Source: Enhygromyxa salina (GTDB lineage: Bacteria > Myxococcota_A > Polyangia > Nannocystales > Nannocystaceae). Taken from it: a stretch of DNA of 50,633 nt. The notes beneath the pieces were generated by a model. It saw only the letters and a program-made list of their open reading frames with translations. It had not been told where the DNA came from and did no database searches. Below, one piece after another: positions 1-8,289 of this stretch; the first letter of the stretch is position 1, and every line of letters begins with the position of its first letter. Position numbers and translations under genes: made by a program. The stretch spans positions 1-50,633 of the forward strand of contig NZ_PVNL01000060.1 of the NCBI RefSeq assembly GCF_002994635.1, in the 5' to 3' direction.

Positions 1-112
1 GGTGGCCCCGGGCCCGCTTGGCTCGCTCAATCTGGGCGGCGTCACGCCGGGCCGCCTCGGGCAGGGGTGGGGGCAGGAGTGGGGGCGGACGGTCCGTGCG
101 GCCGGGTCGCGC
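1..112. other. Left edge, no gene assigned
   Basis: No complete gene is visible. A minus-strand frame leaving the window at base 1 reads like coding sequence (alanine, arginine and glutamate rich, G/C third positions). It has no ATG, GTG or TTG between the window edge and the stop upstream of it, so I do not call it. The plus frames are open but proline/glycine rich, as expected for noncoding high-GC DNA. Confidence 0.3.
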
Positions 113-2017
113 TCACGTCCGGGTCCCGAACCGCTGGACCATCTCCATGATGAAGCGCTGCTCTTCCGGCGAGATGTGGCCGTCGGCCCCAGCGATTCGC
201 CACAGATCCGCGAGCACGTGGCGCAGGGTCTCGGCGTCGGTCGAGTGGCGCAGGGTCTCGGCGGCCGCGCGCGCACGGTCGAGGCGAGCCTCGACGCTGG
301 CGAGCGCCTTGTACTCGTTCACGGCCTCGCGCAGCACGGCGGCGGTGTCCGTCATCGAGGCCCCGGGCGCCCACTGGCGCAGCTGCTCGCCCAGGACTTT
401 CATCTCCGTCGCGGCCACCGTGCCCTGGGTCGCCGAGCCCAGCGCGAGGTACAGGAAGGCGAGCGAGCTGAGCCGATTGTCGCCTTGCAGCCCGAACGCC
501 CGCGCGGTCTCGCTGACGAACTGCTGCTCGGACTCCGAGATGTGCCCGTCGGCCGTCGCGATCTCGCGCAGATCCACGACGAGCTGGGTCAGGCTCGCGG
601 GCGGAAAGCTGGCGGCCAGCTGCGCGCGACACTGGGCCAGCGCGGCGATCTTGTTGCTGGCGCCGCGGTAGCCCAGGACCGCCTCGCGCAGCACGTGACC
701 GATGCCGTCGAGGCCGACCTGCGGGCCCCAGCGGCGCAGCCGATCCGCGAGCGCGCGCATCTCTTCGGTGGTCAGTACGCCGTCGGTGCCGTGGGCGAAG
801 GCCACGAACAAGTAGGCGATCGGCGCGAGCGCCTGACCGTGGGACGGGTCGATCGCCGAGCCGCCCATCCCTGGCATCATCACGGTCGAGTCGGTCGGCG
901 GGCCAGCGTCGACGTGCTGTGGGGGCCTGGCAGCGCCCGCAGAGCCGACAGCGTTCGTGTGGCCGGCAGCGCCCGCATGGCCGGCCGCGCCTGTATAACC
1001 GGCCGCGCCTGTATAACCGGCCGCGACGCGCGGGGGCTGAGCGTGGCCGATCAACGGAGCGGGGAGCGGGGCGCCGTGATCGATCCCGCGTGGTAGCGCC
1101 CCGTCGAGCTCGAGCACGGCTCGCTCGAACTCGACCATGTCGGCGAAGCGCTCGCTGGGGAACTTGCCGAGCGCCTTGAAGATCAGCGCCTCGAGCCCAT
1201 CGATCACATGGGCGGGCACGTCGAGCTGTGGGGCGACGTCGCGCAGCCGCCGAGGTCGCTCGGTCACGTGCTGACGCAGCACCTGCATGAAGTTGTCGCC
1301 AGGGAAGGGGACGGTGCCGCTGAGCATCTCGAAGATCATGCAGCCGACGGCGTACAGGTCTGCGCGGCCGTCGATCTCCCCGCCCGTGGCCTGCTCGGGC
1401 GCCATGTAGCTGGCGGTGCCGAACACCATGCCAACCTGGGTCAGCTGCTGGCCGTCGTCGATCTTGGCGATGCCAAAGTCGAGGACCTTGACGAAGTCGG
1501 CGGTCCCGTGACGGGTGATCAGGAACACGTTGCCGGGCTTCATGTCGCGGTGGACGATGCCGGCTCGGTGCGCGGCCGCGAGGGCCCGAGCGATCTGCAC
1601 GATGATCGGCTTGGCGCGCGCCCAGCCGATGCTGCGCCCGCGTCCAACGATGTGGGCCAGCTCGCAGCCGTCGAGCGCCTCCATTGCGAAGTACGCGTAG
1701 TCGGGGGTCTGCCCGAAGTCGAGGATGTCGATGATGTTCTCGTGTTGGACCGCAGCCGTGGCCCGCATTTCACGAAAGAAGCGCTCGACCAGATGCGAGT
1801 CGTGGGTCAGCTCGGGCTTGAGCACCTTGATCGCAACGAGCTTGCCCAGCACGACGTGCTCGGCGAGGTAGACCGCGCCCATGCCCCCGTCGCCGAGCAC
1901 GCCCGTGATGTGGTAGCGATCCGCGAGCACGCTGCCGACGCCGAGCGGGGCGCTGGGCGGCGCGGCCAGGGTATCGGTCAACAGCGGAGGGCCGTCGAAG
2001 GGTGGATCGCTCGACAC
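113..2017 (-). CDS. Ser/Thr protein kinase with C-terminal TerB-like repeats
   Basis: This is a 634-residue Hanks-type kinase, probably cytoplasmic because no membrane segment is seen. The glycine loop GDGGMG lies at residues 42-47, the ATP lysine is K64, the catalytic loop HRDMKPGN is 156-163, DFG is 180-182 and APE is 206-208, so it should be active. A Gly/Ala/Thr-rich linker (about 340-370) contains six-residue repeats. The C-terminal part, about 395-634, is a duplicated helical unit with acidic motifs ADGHISESEQ and ADGHISPEEQ, as in TerB-like domains. I chose GTG at 2017 over ATG at 2035 because TACGCT ends 6 nt before the GTG; the ATG would lie upstream of the -10. The substrate is unknown. 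The kinase call is firm; TerB is by motif resemblance. Confidence 0.9.
   Translation of the reverse strand: MSSDPPFDGPPLLTDTLAAPPSAPLGVGSVLADRYHITGVLGDGGMGAVYLAEHVVLGKLVAIKVLKPELTHDSHLVERFFREMRATAAVQHENIIDILDFGQTPDYAYFAMEALDGCELAHIVGRGRSIGWARAKPIIVQIARALAAAHRAGIVHRDMKPGNVFLITRHGTADFVKVLDFGIAKIDDGQQLTQVGMVFGTASYMAPEQATGGEIDGRADLYAVGCMIFEMLSGTVPFPGDNFMQVLRQHVTERPRRLRDVAPQLDVPAHVIDGLEALIFKALGKFPSERFADMVEFERAVLELDGALPRGIDHGAPLPAPLIGHAQPPRVAAGYTGAAGYTGAAGHAGAAGHTNAVGSAGAARPPQHVDAGPPTDSTVMMPGMGGSAIDPSHGQALAPIAYLFVAFAHGTDGVLTTEEMRALADRLRRWGPQVGLDGIGHVLREAVLGYRGASNKIAALAQCRAQLAASFPPASLTQLVVDLREIATADGHISESEQQFVSETARAFGLQGDNRLSSLAFLYLALGSATQGTVAATEMKVLGEQLRQWAPGASMTDTAAVLREAVNEYKALASVEARLDRARAAAETLRHSTDAETLRHVLADLWRIAGADGHISPEEQRFIMEMVQRFGTRT
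983..1018. repeat. Two 18-bp tandem repeats in the kinase linker
   Basis: Two exact copies of an 18-bp unit (983-1000 and 1001-1018) encode repeats of the type GYTGAA in the kinase. Further degenerate units follow (GHAGAA, GHTNAV, GSAGAA). The tract joins the kinase to the TerB-like part and could vary in length between strains. Confidence 0.8.
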
Positions 2018-2023
2018 GACCCG

Positions 2024-2029
2024 AGCGTA
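2024..2029 (-). promoter_or_regulatory. Candidate -10 (TACGCT) of the TerB kinase
   Basis: TACGCT on the minus strand is followed by 6 nt and then GTG at 2017. Transcription would start at or next to the start codon. The -35 region at 17-18 nt spacing reads TTCCCC or TTTCCC, which is poor. No Shine-Dalgarno sequence can fit. Confidence 0.5.
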
Positions 2030-2068
2030 CAGCATGCGGGCAGGCCGGGGAAAAGCTCCCGCGCCCCC

Positions 2069-2086
2069 TCAGGTCACCCGACCTGA
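2069..2086. promoter_or_regulatory. Small inverted repeat upstream of the kinase
   Basis: TCAGGT-CACCCG-ACCTGA is a 6-bp perfect dyad with a 6-nt spacer. It lies about 50 nt upstream of the kinase start and just beyond its proposed -35. It could be an operator or the transcript end of the lipoprotein gene upstream. Function not determined. Confidence 0.3.
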
Positions 2087-2137
2087 ACCACACGGGCCCT
2101 GCCGCTGGCGCCGTCCTGGGGGCTGGGTTCCCGGGGC

Positions 2138-2662
2138 CTACTGGGCCGGCGCTGCTGCAGCTTCGCCGCTGAAGGCCTCGATGCAGGCGCCCAGGATGTC
2201 GGGGAGGTCCTTCTTGTAGTCACCCGGCGCGTTGGCCATCGCGTTGGCCTGGCAAGCGGCGACCTCGATGCTCCCAGCCTTGACGCAGCCGGCCTTGATG
2301 ATCCCCAGCTGCGACTCCTTGGCCCCGTTCCAGTTGGCCAGGCCCTCGCCGTCGTAGTGCTTTTGCATGAACTCGTCTTGCGCGGTCGCAACCCCGGCGC
2401 AGGCGGCCTCGAGATCCTTGGGCAGCTCGGCGGGCAGGACCGCCAGCGCCTTGATCGCCGCGGCCTTGTCGGCGAGCGCCTGCTCTTCGGCGGCGCGGTC
2501 GGCCTTCTTCTTGGCCAGGCGCTCCTCGAGTTCCTTGTCGGCCTCCGACTTCTCTTCGACCTTGTCGTCCTTCTTCTCTTCTTTCTTGTCGCAGGCTGGC
2601 AGCAGCGCGCACAGCAAGAACGAGGACAGGATCAGCTTCGAGGTTCGCTTGAGGTGCAGCAT
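2138..2662 (-). CDS. Charged coiled-coil lipoprotein
   Basis: This 174-residue protein has a lipoprotein signal peptide with lipobox LPAC, the lipidated cysteine being C24. After it comes a strongly charged Lys/Glu/Asp/Ala-rich segment (about 25-70), probably a helical or coiled-coil spacer. A small C-terminal domain has four cysteines that could form two disulfides in the periplasm. No known family was recognised. It follows the coiled-coil outer-membrane candidate on the same strand after a 93-nt gap and precedes the kinase, so all three may belong to one envelope unit; that is inference from position. Confidence 0.75.
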   Translation of the reverse strand: MLHLKRTSKLILSSFLLCALLPACDKKEEKKDDKVEEKSEADKELEERLAKKKADRAAEEQALADKAAAIKALAVLPAELPKDLEAACAGVATAQDEFMQKHYDGEGLANWNGAKESQLGIIKAGCVKAGSIEVAACQANAMANAPGDYKKDLPDILGACIEAFSGEAAAAPAQ

Positions 2663-2755
2663 CGAGTTGGGCGGAGCATGCCACGATCGAGGGCCGCGCG
2701 TCTGCGCACGCGAACGCCCCCACGCAGGCGGGTGTGCGAGCTGTCGCCGCTGGGA

Positions 2756-4408
2756 TCAGCCGTTTTCGAGCTTCGTCACCTCCGGGGCCTTCGACGCGGC
2801 CCGGATGTTGCGAATGATGTCGAACGACACGCTGATGCCGACGTAGGGGCGGATCATGTAGCGCTCGCTGGCGTAGGGGCCGAGCTGTGTGGGATCGACG
2901 ACCTGACCCACCGCGTAGCCTGGGTTGAGCTGATCGCCCTTGATGATCGCCATGCCGACGCCGAGGTTGAGCCCGGTGACGGGCTCGAAGAACAGACCCG
3001 AGTAGAACTCGTCACCGAACTTGGAGAGATCGAGGCCAACGCCGAGCTGGAGACCGAGGCTGTTGGCGGCGTAGCGAGCCCGGCGTAGGTGCTGGCAACG
3101 CTTGGCTTCGGCTGCGGTCAAGTCGGCTTCGGCGTGGTCGAGTGGGTTCTGCGCTGCGTCTCGATCCCGTTGGGCGGGCGCTAGGCGTCCCTCCCAATCG
3201 CTCACTTGCCGTTGGGCTGTCTTTTGGTCAGCCGTAGCGTTCGTTAGCGCGTCGCTCGCCTCCCTCAACGACACCTCAGCCGCATCTTTGTCGTTCTCGG
3301 CCTTCTCGACTTTGGCTCGAGCAACTTCTAGTTCAGCCTCGGCGCTTTTCCTGGCTTTGCTCTGCTTGGTCCCATCAAGCTTGGTCTGCGCCGCTTTGAG
3401 CCCGGCTTTGGCCGTCTCGAATTCGACCAGAGCCTCATTGAGAGCGGCCTGATCCTGGTCTCGTTCGATAGCGGCCCCTGCCAGTTCGTCGTCTGCGTCT
3501 TTCAATTTTTCGCGGGCCTTGTTCAGCTCGGAATTGACCTGGTCCAGTACCAAGAGCGCTTGGTCTCGACTGACCTTCTCTGCGTCTCGTTTGGTCCGGG
3601 CGTCCGCGAGCTTCACATCGGCGGCCTCCATGCGAACACACACACGATCGCTGCTGAACGAGGAAATCGCGCCCAGTCGACGGCCGCCTGGGAACACGTG
3701 CAGCATCACGGCTGGCGAGACTCGCAGGTCCTCCTCGAGGGTCAGCACGCTCTTGTCGAGATCGGGCACGACCCTGCTCGAGACCTTGCGTTTGCCGCCA
3801 ATCACGAACGGCGCGGCCACGCTGACGTCGAGGAAGTACAGCGGTCGCAGGACGTGCGCGACGTGGACATGCTCGGCGGCGGGGAGCGGTGGGGTATCGA
3901 CAGCCTTGCGCTTGAACCTGAGCTCGACGCTCGCGGAGGCGGGGACCTCGAGCACGATCGAGCTGAGCACGGTGAACTCGGTCGGAGTCGAGCATGGCGG
4001 CGGGGGTCCATCTAGTCCCTCCGCTTTAATCTCACTCCCCGCGGCAGCGTCGGCCCGGAACAGCTGCTCTCGCTTGGGTCCACCGACGAGGCTCAGGTTG
4101 AACTCCACGTTGGCATACCGGGCCGCGCAGCCAACCACCTTGACCGTCACGCTCTCGCCCTGATCGAGGTTCGCCGGCAGGCGATCGCGGTCTGCGTTGG
4201 AGTTCCGTGGCAAACCGACGCCGTCGCCGTCGAGGCACAGGACGTTGGCCGGCTCGCAGCCCGCAGCTTCGAACACTTTGAGCCCATCATCATCGCTGAG
4301 CTGCTCCACCGGTCGCACAGGCGCTGCTGCCAACGCGAAGCCGGGCACGCCAAACGCCAACCCAAGCCCGAGCACCACCGCGAATCCGATCGTTTGTTTG
4401 TCTTGCAT
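2756..4408 (-). CDS. Secreted protein with long coiled coil and outer-membrane-like C-terminus
   Basis: This 550-residue protein starts at ATG 4408. GAGGAG lies 6 nt upstream of that ATG, one of the clearest Shine-Dalgarno sites in the window, and the stop of the upstream lipoprotein gene lies only 10 nt away. A signal peptide ends near ALAAAPV. Residues about 30-250 look like beta-rich globular domains. About 255-425 is an uninterrupted Ala/Lys/Glu/Asp coiled coil. The last ~100 residues are Gly/aromatic-rich with alternating hydrophobics, resembling a small outer-membrane barrel or its edge. No family was recognised. Bases about 3180-3660, which encode the coil, use visibly more A/T in third positions than neighbouring genes. 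Confidence 0.75.
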   Translation of the reverse strand: MQDKQTIGFAVVLGLGLAFGVPGFALAAAPVRPVEQLSDDDGLKVFEAAGCEPANVLCLDGDGVGLPRNSNADRDRLPANLDQGESVTVKVVGCAARYANVEFNLSLVGGPKREQLFRADAAAGSEIKAEGLDGPPPPCSTPTEFTVLSSIVLEVPASASVELRFKRKAVDTPPLPAAEHVHVAHVLRPLYFLDVSVAAPFVIGGKRKVSSRVVPDLDKSVLTLEEDLRVSPAVMLHVFPGGRRLGAISSFSSDRVCVRMEAADVKLADARTKRDAEKVSRDQALLVLDQVNSELNKAREKLKDADDELAGAAIERDQDQAALNEALVEFETAKAGLKAAQTKLDGTKQSKARKSAEAELEVARAKVEKAENDKDAAEVSLREASDALTNATADQKTAQRQVSDWEGRLAPAQRDRDAAQNPLDHAEADLTAAEAKRCQHLRRARYAANSLGLQLGVGLDLSKFGDEFYSGLFFEPVTGLNLGVGMAIIKGDQLNPGYAVGQVVDPTQLGPYASERYMIRPYVGISVSFDIIRNIRAASKAPEVTKLENG

Positions 4409-4418
4409 GTCGGTCTCC

Positions 4419-4907
4419 TCAAGTCGTCGATTCGTCACTCGTGTCCGTGCTGCTCTCGCCGCCCTCGGAGTCGTTGGCGCTGCTGACCTCGCGGGTCACC
4501 AACGTCGCGTCCGATGCCAGCACCTCGCCGCTCGGACGGGTCGTGCCGCCGGTCGGACACCCGGTCTCGTAGAGCGACGCCGACACCAGCGCCTCGACTT
4601 GCTCGGGGCTCACGAACACATCCACGAGCTCGCCGTCGCCCGGTGCGGAGACGCAGCCCGCCGCCAGATCCTGCCCAGCGCGGCGCAGCGTCCCGCCGTC
4701 GACCTCGAGCCACACGCTCTGCCCGCCCCAGGTCTGCACGACCAGGTGCACACCAAACTCGGCGGAGCTCGGCTGGGCCGCGTCGCCGGCCCGCGCGAGA
4801 TCCAAGAAGACGGCAGGTGTCGGCGGTGGATCGAATTCACAGGCCGCCAGCGCGAGGCTCAGCGCCATCACCAGCGTGGACGGGACCAAATGATTGGGCT
4901 TGGACAT
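4419..4907 (-). CDS. Small lipoprotein with acidic Ser/Thr-rich tail
   Basis: This 162-residue protein has a signal peptide and lipobox LAAC with C23 as the lipid site. The mature part is a short beta-rich domain with two further cysteines. The tail (about 140-162) is low in complexity and rich in Ser, Asp, Glu and Thr. GGTGAG lies 8 nt before the ATG. The stop is 10 nt upstream of the coiled-coil gene at 4408, so the two are almost certainly co-transcribed and may act together at the outer membrane. No known family recognised. Confidence 0.75.
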   Translation of the reverse strand: MSKPNHLVPSTLVMALSLALAACEFDPPPTPAVFLDLARAGDAAQPSSAEFGVHLVVQTWGGQSVWLEVDGGTLRRAGQDLAAGCVSAPGDGELVDVFVSPEQVEALVSASLYETGCPTGGTTRPSGEVLASDATLVTREVSSANDSEGGESSTDTSDESTT

Positions 4908-4962
4908 GGTTGGCTCTCACCAACCCAGTCCGAGCCGCGGCGCGACCCGTTCGTTTTTTCGC

Positions 4963-5132
4963 GCTAGCAGGCCGGGGAAATTCTCGACGCGGCCCAGAGT
5001 GCGTCACTGGGCTTCGAGGCCGCGGAGCCAAAGCGAAGCTGTATCGGGCATACCGCGAGCTTTGGCGACAAAGGCATTCGGAGGCCAGGGGCGTGCTCTG
5101 GGCCGTGTCGAGGTTTTTTCCGGCCTGCTAGC
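4963..5132. repeat. ~170-bp imperfect palindrome (MITE-like candidate)
   Basis: The outer arms (GCTAGCAGGCCGG read inward from each end) are identical for 13 bp and remain about 80% identical by eye over 55 bp. Weaker pairing continues toward the centre near 5047. The right arm includes the stop codon of the helicase gene, and the left arm ends before the lipoprotein promoter region. As RNA it would fold into one long hairpin. It could be a miniature inverted-repeat element, a relic of one, or an elaborate terminator. A 14-nt piece, GCAGGCCGGGGAAA, recurs at 2040-2053 upstream of the kinase. Confidence 0.7.
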
Positions 5133-8100
5133 CCGCGGCGACCTTCACGTCACTCCACAGCTCCGGCGGCATCGCGTGGTGGAGCCGCCAGATGATGCGC
5201 ATCGGCTTCTCGCGCTCGTGCGACTCATAGTCCACGGGCCCGAGGAAGGTGTAGGGGCTGGTGACGCCGCGCTCGTGGGTCCGCTGGCGGACGAACAGGA
5301 GGATGTTCCAGTCCATCGCGCGGTGGTTCTGATAGCGGCGGCCGGTCTCCGAGTCGGCGCGGGTGCGGCCCTGGGACTCCCAGTGAAACCGCTCGCGGCT
5401 GATCGGGTAGTCCTCGTAGAGGGTGGTCGGCGTGAACTGCTTGGCGTCCTTGTCGAGGGTGACGAACAAGAGGTCGGACCGAGTGGCCTGGTGGCGATAC
5501 ACGCCGCCTTGCAGGCGCAGGAGCTTGCCCTGGCGAAGCTCGCCGAGGCCGGCGATGACCTCGTCGCGGCTGTAGGTCGCGTGGATCCGCAGCGGGGCGA
5601 GGCCCGGGAGCTCGAGCGTGGGACGCCGACGTCGATCGTCGAGCACACCCATGAGCTCGGCCAGCTCGCGGCGCAGGTCGGGGGCGGCCCACAGCTCGTC
5701 CCACGCGGCTGAGAGCTCGGCGATCGGGCGGCGCACGTGGCCGGCCGCGACGAACAGCATGAGCTGCAGCGGGTCCGACGGATCCGCGCGCAGGGGCTTG
5801 TCGAGCGTCAGCCAGCGACGCCAGGTGCCGAGCCGGTTCGGATCATCGACATGCAGCAGGCGCTCCATCGCGCGGGTCGTCGCGTGCTTGGGGGCAGGGC
5901 CCTCGCGCAGACCCGCGCGATGGAGCAGCTCCGTGTACGTGCCGCCGCGACCGTAGACCTGGTCGAGCTCGACGCCGGCTTGATCGAGGAAGCGGCGCAG
6001 GCCGACGTCGCCGATCGCTGCGAGGTCGCGGGCCAGCTCCTGCCGCCCGAGCCGGAGGGTCCGCTCGATGCTCTCGACGACGATCTCCTGGCTGCGGTGA
6101 TCGAGGAGGATCTCGCAGCCAGCTGGCAGGTGAGGGAAGCCGGCCTCGACCGCGCCCTTGACCTGGGCGCGGGTGCCACCAACGAGCGCCGCGAACCGCT
6201 GGTCAAACCGGAACCGCTCGTGGACGCCGTCGCCGATGAAGTCGAGGACCGTGAGGCAGTCCTTGCCCTCGGCCAGGCGGAGGCCGCGTCCGAGCTGCTG
6301 AAGGAAGACCGTCGCGCTCTCGGTCGGGCGCAGGAACAACACGGTGTCCACGGCCGGAAGGTCGACGCCCTCGTTGAACAGATCGACGGCGAACAGGATC
6401 TTGACCGTGCCGTCGCGCAGGGCTCGGAGGGCCGCCGCGCGCTTGTTCGAGCTGGTCTTGCCGCTCACCGCCAGCGCTGGCACCCCCGCTCGCTGAAACC
6501 ACGCCGCCATGAACTCCGCATGCTCGACGCTCACGCAAAAGCCCAGCGCACGCATGGCGTGGAGGTCGGCGACCTTGTCCTGGGTCGCGCGCAGGACCGC
6601 GCGGGCCCGGACGTCGTCGGCTGTGTAGAGGCGCTCGAGATCGCGGGTGTCGTAGCGGCCCGCGCGAAAGTCGACGGTGCTCAGATCGGTCTCGTCGTGG
6701 ACGCCGAAGTAGTGAAAGGGCGAGAGCAGGCCGAGGTCGAGGGCGTCCCACAGGCGGATCTCGTAGGCGATGCGCTGCTCGAACCACGCGAGGATCGACT
6801 GGCCATCGGCGCGCTCGGGGGTCGCGGTGAGGCCCAGCAAGATCTTCGGGCGCAGGTGGCTCAGGAGCCGGTCGTAGGTTGGCGCCGCCGCGTGGTGGAA
6901 CTCGTCGACGATGACCACGTCGTAGGCCTCGGGCCGCAGCTCGGCGAGGCGGCCTTCATGCAGCGACTGGACCGACGCGAACAGGTGCCGGTCCCGCTCG
7001 AGCGGCCGGTCAGGCTCGAGTCGACGGCCGAAGTTGCCGTCACGGAGCACGGCCCGGAACGCGCCGAGGCTCTGCCTGAGGATCTCTTCGCGGTGGGCGA
7101 CGAACAACAGCGACAGCGGGCCGCGCTCTCGCTGCAGCCGGCGAAAGTCGAGCGCCGCGATCACCGTCTTCCCGGTTCCGGTCGCGGCGACGACGAGGTT
7201 CTGGTGATGGCCGGCGTCGCGCTCGGCCGCGAGCGCGTCGAGGGCAGTTTGTTGGTGCGGGTGGGGGCGGATGTCGATCGCGCGGGCGATCGCGTCGCGG
7301 TCGGCGTCGGGCCTTCGCTGGGCGTCGAGGTCGTCGAGGAAGCGCTCGCGGTCGAACGGCTCGAACGATCCCTCGTCGCTCCAGTACTGCTCGAAGGTGG
7401 TCTCGAGCTTCTTGTGCACGGTCGCGTTGTCGATCTGGCCGACCCGCACGTTCCACTCGCAGCCGTCGAGCAGCGCGCTGTGGCTGAGGTTCGACGAGCC
7501 GACCACCGCCGTCGAGAACCCACTGTCGCGGTGAAACAGCCAGGCCTTGGCGTGTAGACGGGTGCGACGGCTGTCGTAGGACAGGCGGACCTGGGCGCCG
7601 AGCTCCTGCAGCGTGTCGAGGGCGCGGAGCTCGGTGGCGCCGAGGTAGGTGGTCGTGAGCACGCGGAGCTGGCCGGGGCGCCGCTCGATGAAGCGACGGA
7701 GCGGATCGAGGATCACCCGGAGGCCGGAGTACTTGAGGAACGAGATCAGGATATCGACCCGATCCGCGCTCGGGAGCTCGCGCGCGACGAGGTGGCCGAG
7801 CCGGACGTCGCGGGGGCCGTTGACGAGCAGGTCGCTGTGACTCGGCGAGATCAGCGGGCGCGGCGGGTGGTTGGCGGCGAGGCGGATCTCGTCGCTCGAG
7901 AGCAGCGAGCGCAGCACACGGCCGGGTGGAGCGACGCGGTCGTGCTCGTCGATCTCGCCCCGTTTGGCTTGATCCCCGAGCCAGGTGACCAATTCGTTGA
8001 CGAGCTGAAGCTGGCCCGCGCGGTCCTTTTTTGCCTGGCGAAGCACGTGGTGGAGCAGCTGCGTCACGTGGCGAGTGAGCAGCTCGGCCGCGGCCTCGTC

Positions 8101-8202
8101 GGACAGCTCGGCGACGTCTTTGAAGCGTGGGTCGATGGCCTCGAGCGCCTCGGCGACCTCGCGGGTCAACAAGGTCTCGTGCAGCCCAGGCCGAAGCGCC
8201 AT
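5128..8202 (-). CDS. PLD-domain SF2 helicase with DUF3427
   Basis: This is a 1024-residue multidomain protein. An N-terminal helical region is followed by a phospholipase-D-like domain with HAKAWLF near residue 216 and SSNLS after it. A superfamily 2 helicase core follows: Walker A TGTGKT (~340), DEFHH box (~432), TATPERADG, and motif VI QQLGRGLR (~635). The C-terminal third matches the DUF3427 architecture. Such proteins probably remodel or cleave DNA; some related PLD/helicase combinations occur in phage-defence loci, but no methyltransferase or other defence partner is visible here. I chose ATG 8202 because TATCCT lies 8 nt upstream and MALRPGLHETLL looks like the family start; GTG 8256 is the alternative. 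Confidence 0.85.
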   Translation of the reverse strand: MALRPGLHETLLTREVAEALEAIDPRFKDVAELSDEAAAELLTRHVTQLLHHVLRQAKKDRAGQLQLVNELVTWLGDQAKRGEIDEHDRVAPPGRVLRSLLSSDEIRLAANHPPRPLISPSHSDLLVNGPRDVRLGHLVARELPSADRVDILISFLKYSGLRVILDPLRRFIERRPGQLRVLTTTYLGATELRALDTLQELGAQVRLSYDSRRTRLHAKAWLFHRDSGFSTAVVGSSNLSHSALLDGCEWNVRVGQIDNATVHKKLETTFEQYWSDEGSFEPFDRERFLDDLDAQRRPDADRDAIARAIDIRPHPHQQTALDALAAERDAGHHQNLVVAATGTGKTVIAALDFRRLQRERGPLSLLFVAHREEILRQSLGAFRAVLRDGNFGRRLEPDRPLERDRHLFASVQSLHEGRLAELRPEAYDVVIVDEFHHAAAPTYDRLLSHLRPKILLGLTATPERADGQSILAWFEQRIAYEIRLWDALDLGLLSPFHYFGVHDETDLSTVDFRAGRYDTRDLERLYTADDVRARAVLRATQDKVADLHAMRALGFCVSVEHAEFMAAWFQRAGVPALAVSGKTSSNKRAAALRALRDGTVKILFAVDLFNEGVDLPAVDTVLFLRPTESATVFLQQLGRGLRLAEGKDCLTVLDFIGDGVHERFRFDQRFAALVGGTRAQVKGAVEAGFPHLPAGCEILLDHRSQEIVVESIERTLRLGRQELARDLAAIGDVGLRRFLDQAGVELDQVYGRGGTYTELLHRAGLREGPAPKHATTRAMERLLHVDDPNRLGTWRRWLTLDKPLRADPSDPLQLMLFVAAGHVRRPIAELSAAWDELWAAPDLRRELAELMGVLDDRRRRPTLELPGLAPLRIHATYSRDEVIAGLGELRQGKLLRLQGGVYRHQATRSDLLFVTLDKDAKQFTPTTLYEDYPISRERFHWESQGRTRADSETGRRYQNHRAMDWNILLFVRQRTHERGVTSPYTFLGPVDYESHEREKPMRIIWRLHHAMPPELWSDVKVAAG

Positions 8203-8210
8203 CGCGCTCG

Positions 8211-8216
8211 AGGATA
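8211..8216 (-). promoter_or_regulatory. Candidate -10 (TATCCT) of the helicase gene
   Basis: TATCCT on the minus strand ends 8 nt before ATG 8202. It lies inside the N-terminal extension that would result from starting at 8256, which argues against that longer start. It implies a leaderless or nearly leaderless transcript. Confidence 0.45.
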
Positions 8217-8289
8217 CGCCAACGGACGCCGACTGGGGAGCATCTCGCCCGCTCACGCGTCGGCGTGATCGCGGGCGTCTCGCTGACGC

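Noticed and set aside
2..1096. Long plus-strand open frame opposite the TerB kinase
   Set aside because: It is antisense to a kinase with all catalytic motifs. Its composition (Arg, Gly, Ala, Asp) is what reverse reading of high-GC codons gives. Similar frames opposite almost every gene were left out.
2018..2035. ATG 2035 as start of the TerB kinase
   Set aside because: The ATG lies upstream of the TACGCT -10, so it would not be in a transcript from that promoter; GTG 2017 fits.
4408..4438. ATG 4438 as start of the coiled-coil protein
   Set aside because: It lies inside the upstream lipoprotein gene. ATG 4408 has a strong Shine-Dalgarno site.
4951..4960. T-run near 4954 as a classical terminator
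   Set aside because: No GC-rich stem precedes it in the right orientation. It probably belongs to the promoter region of the lipoprotein gene or the flank of the palindrome.
5128..8202. Type I restriction subunit HsdR
   Set aside because: The PLD domain, the DEFHH helicase and the DUF3427 end do not match HsdR, and no hsdM or hsdS is present.
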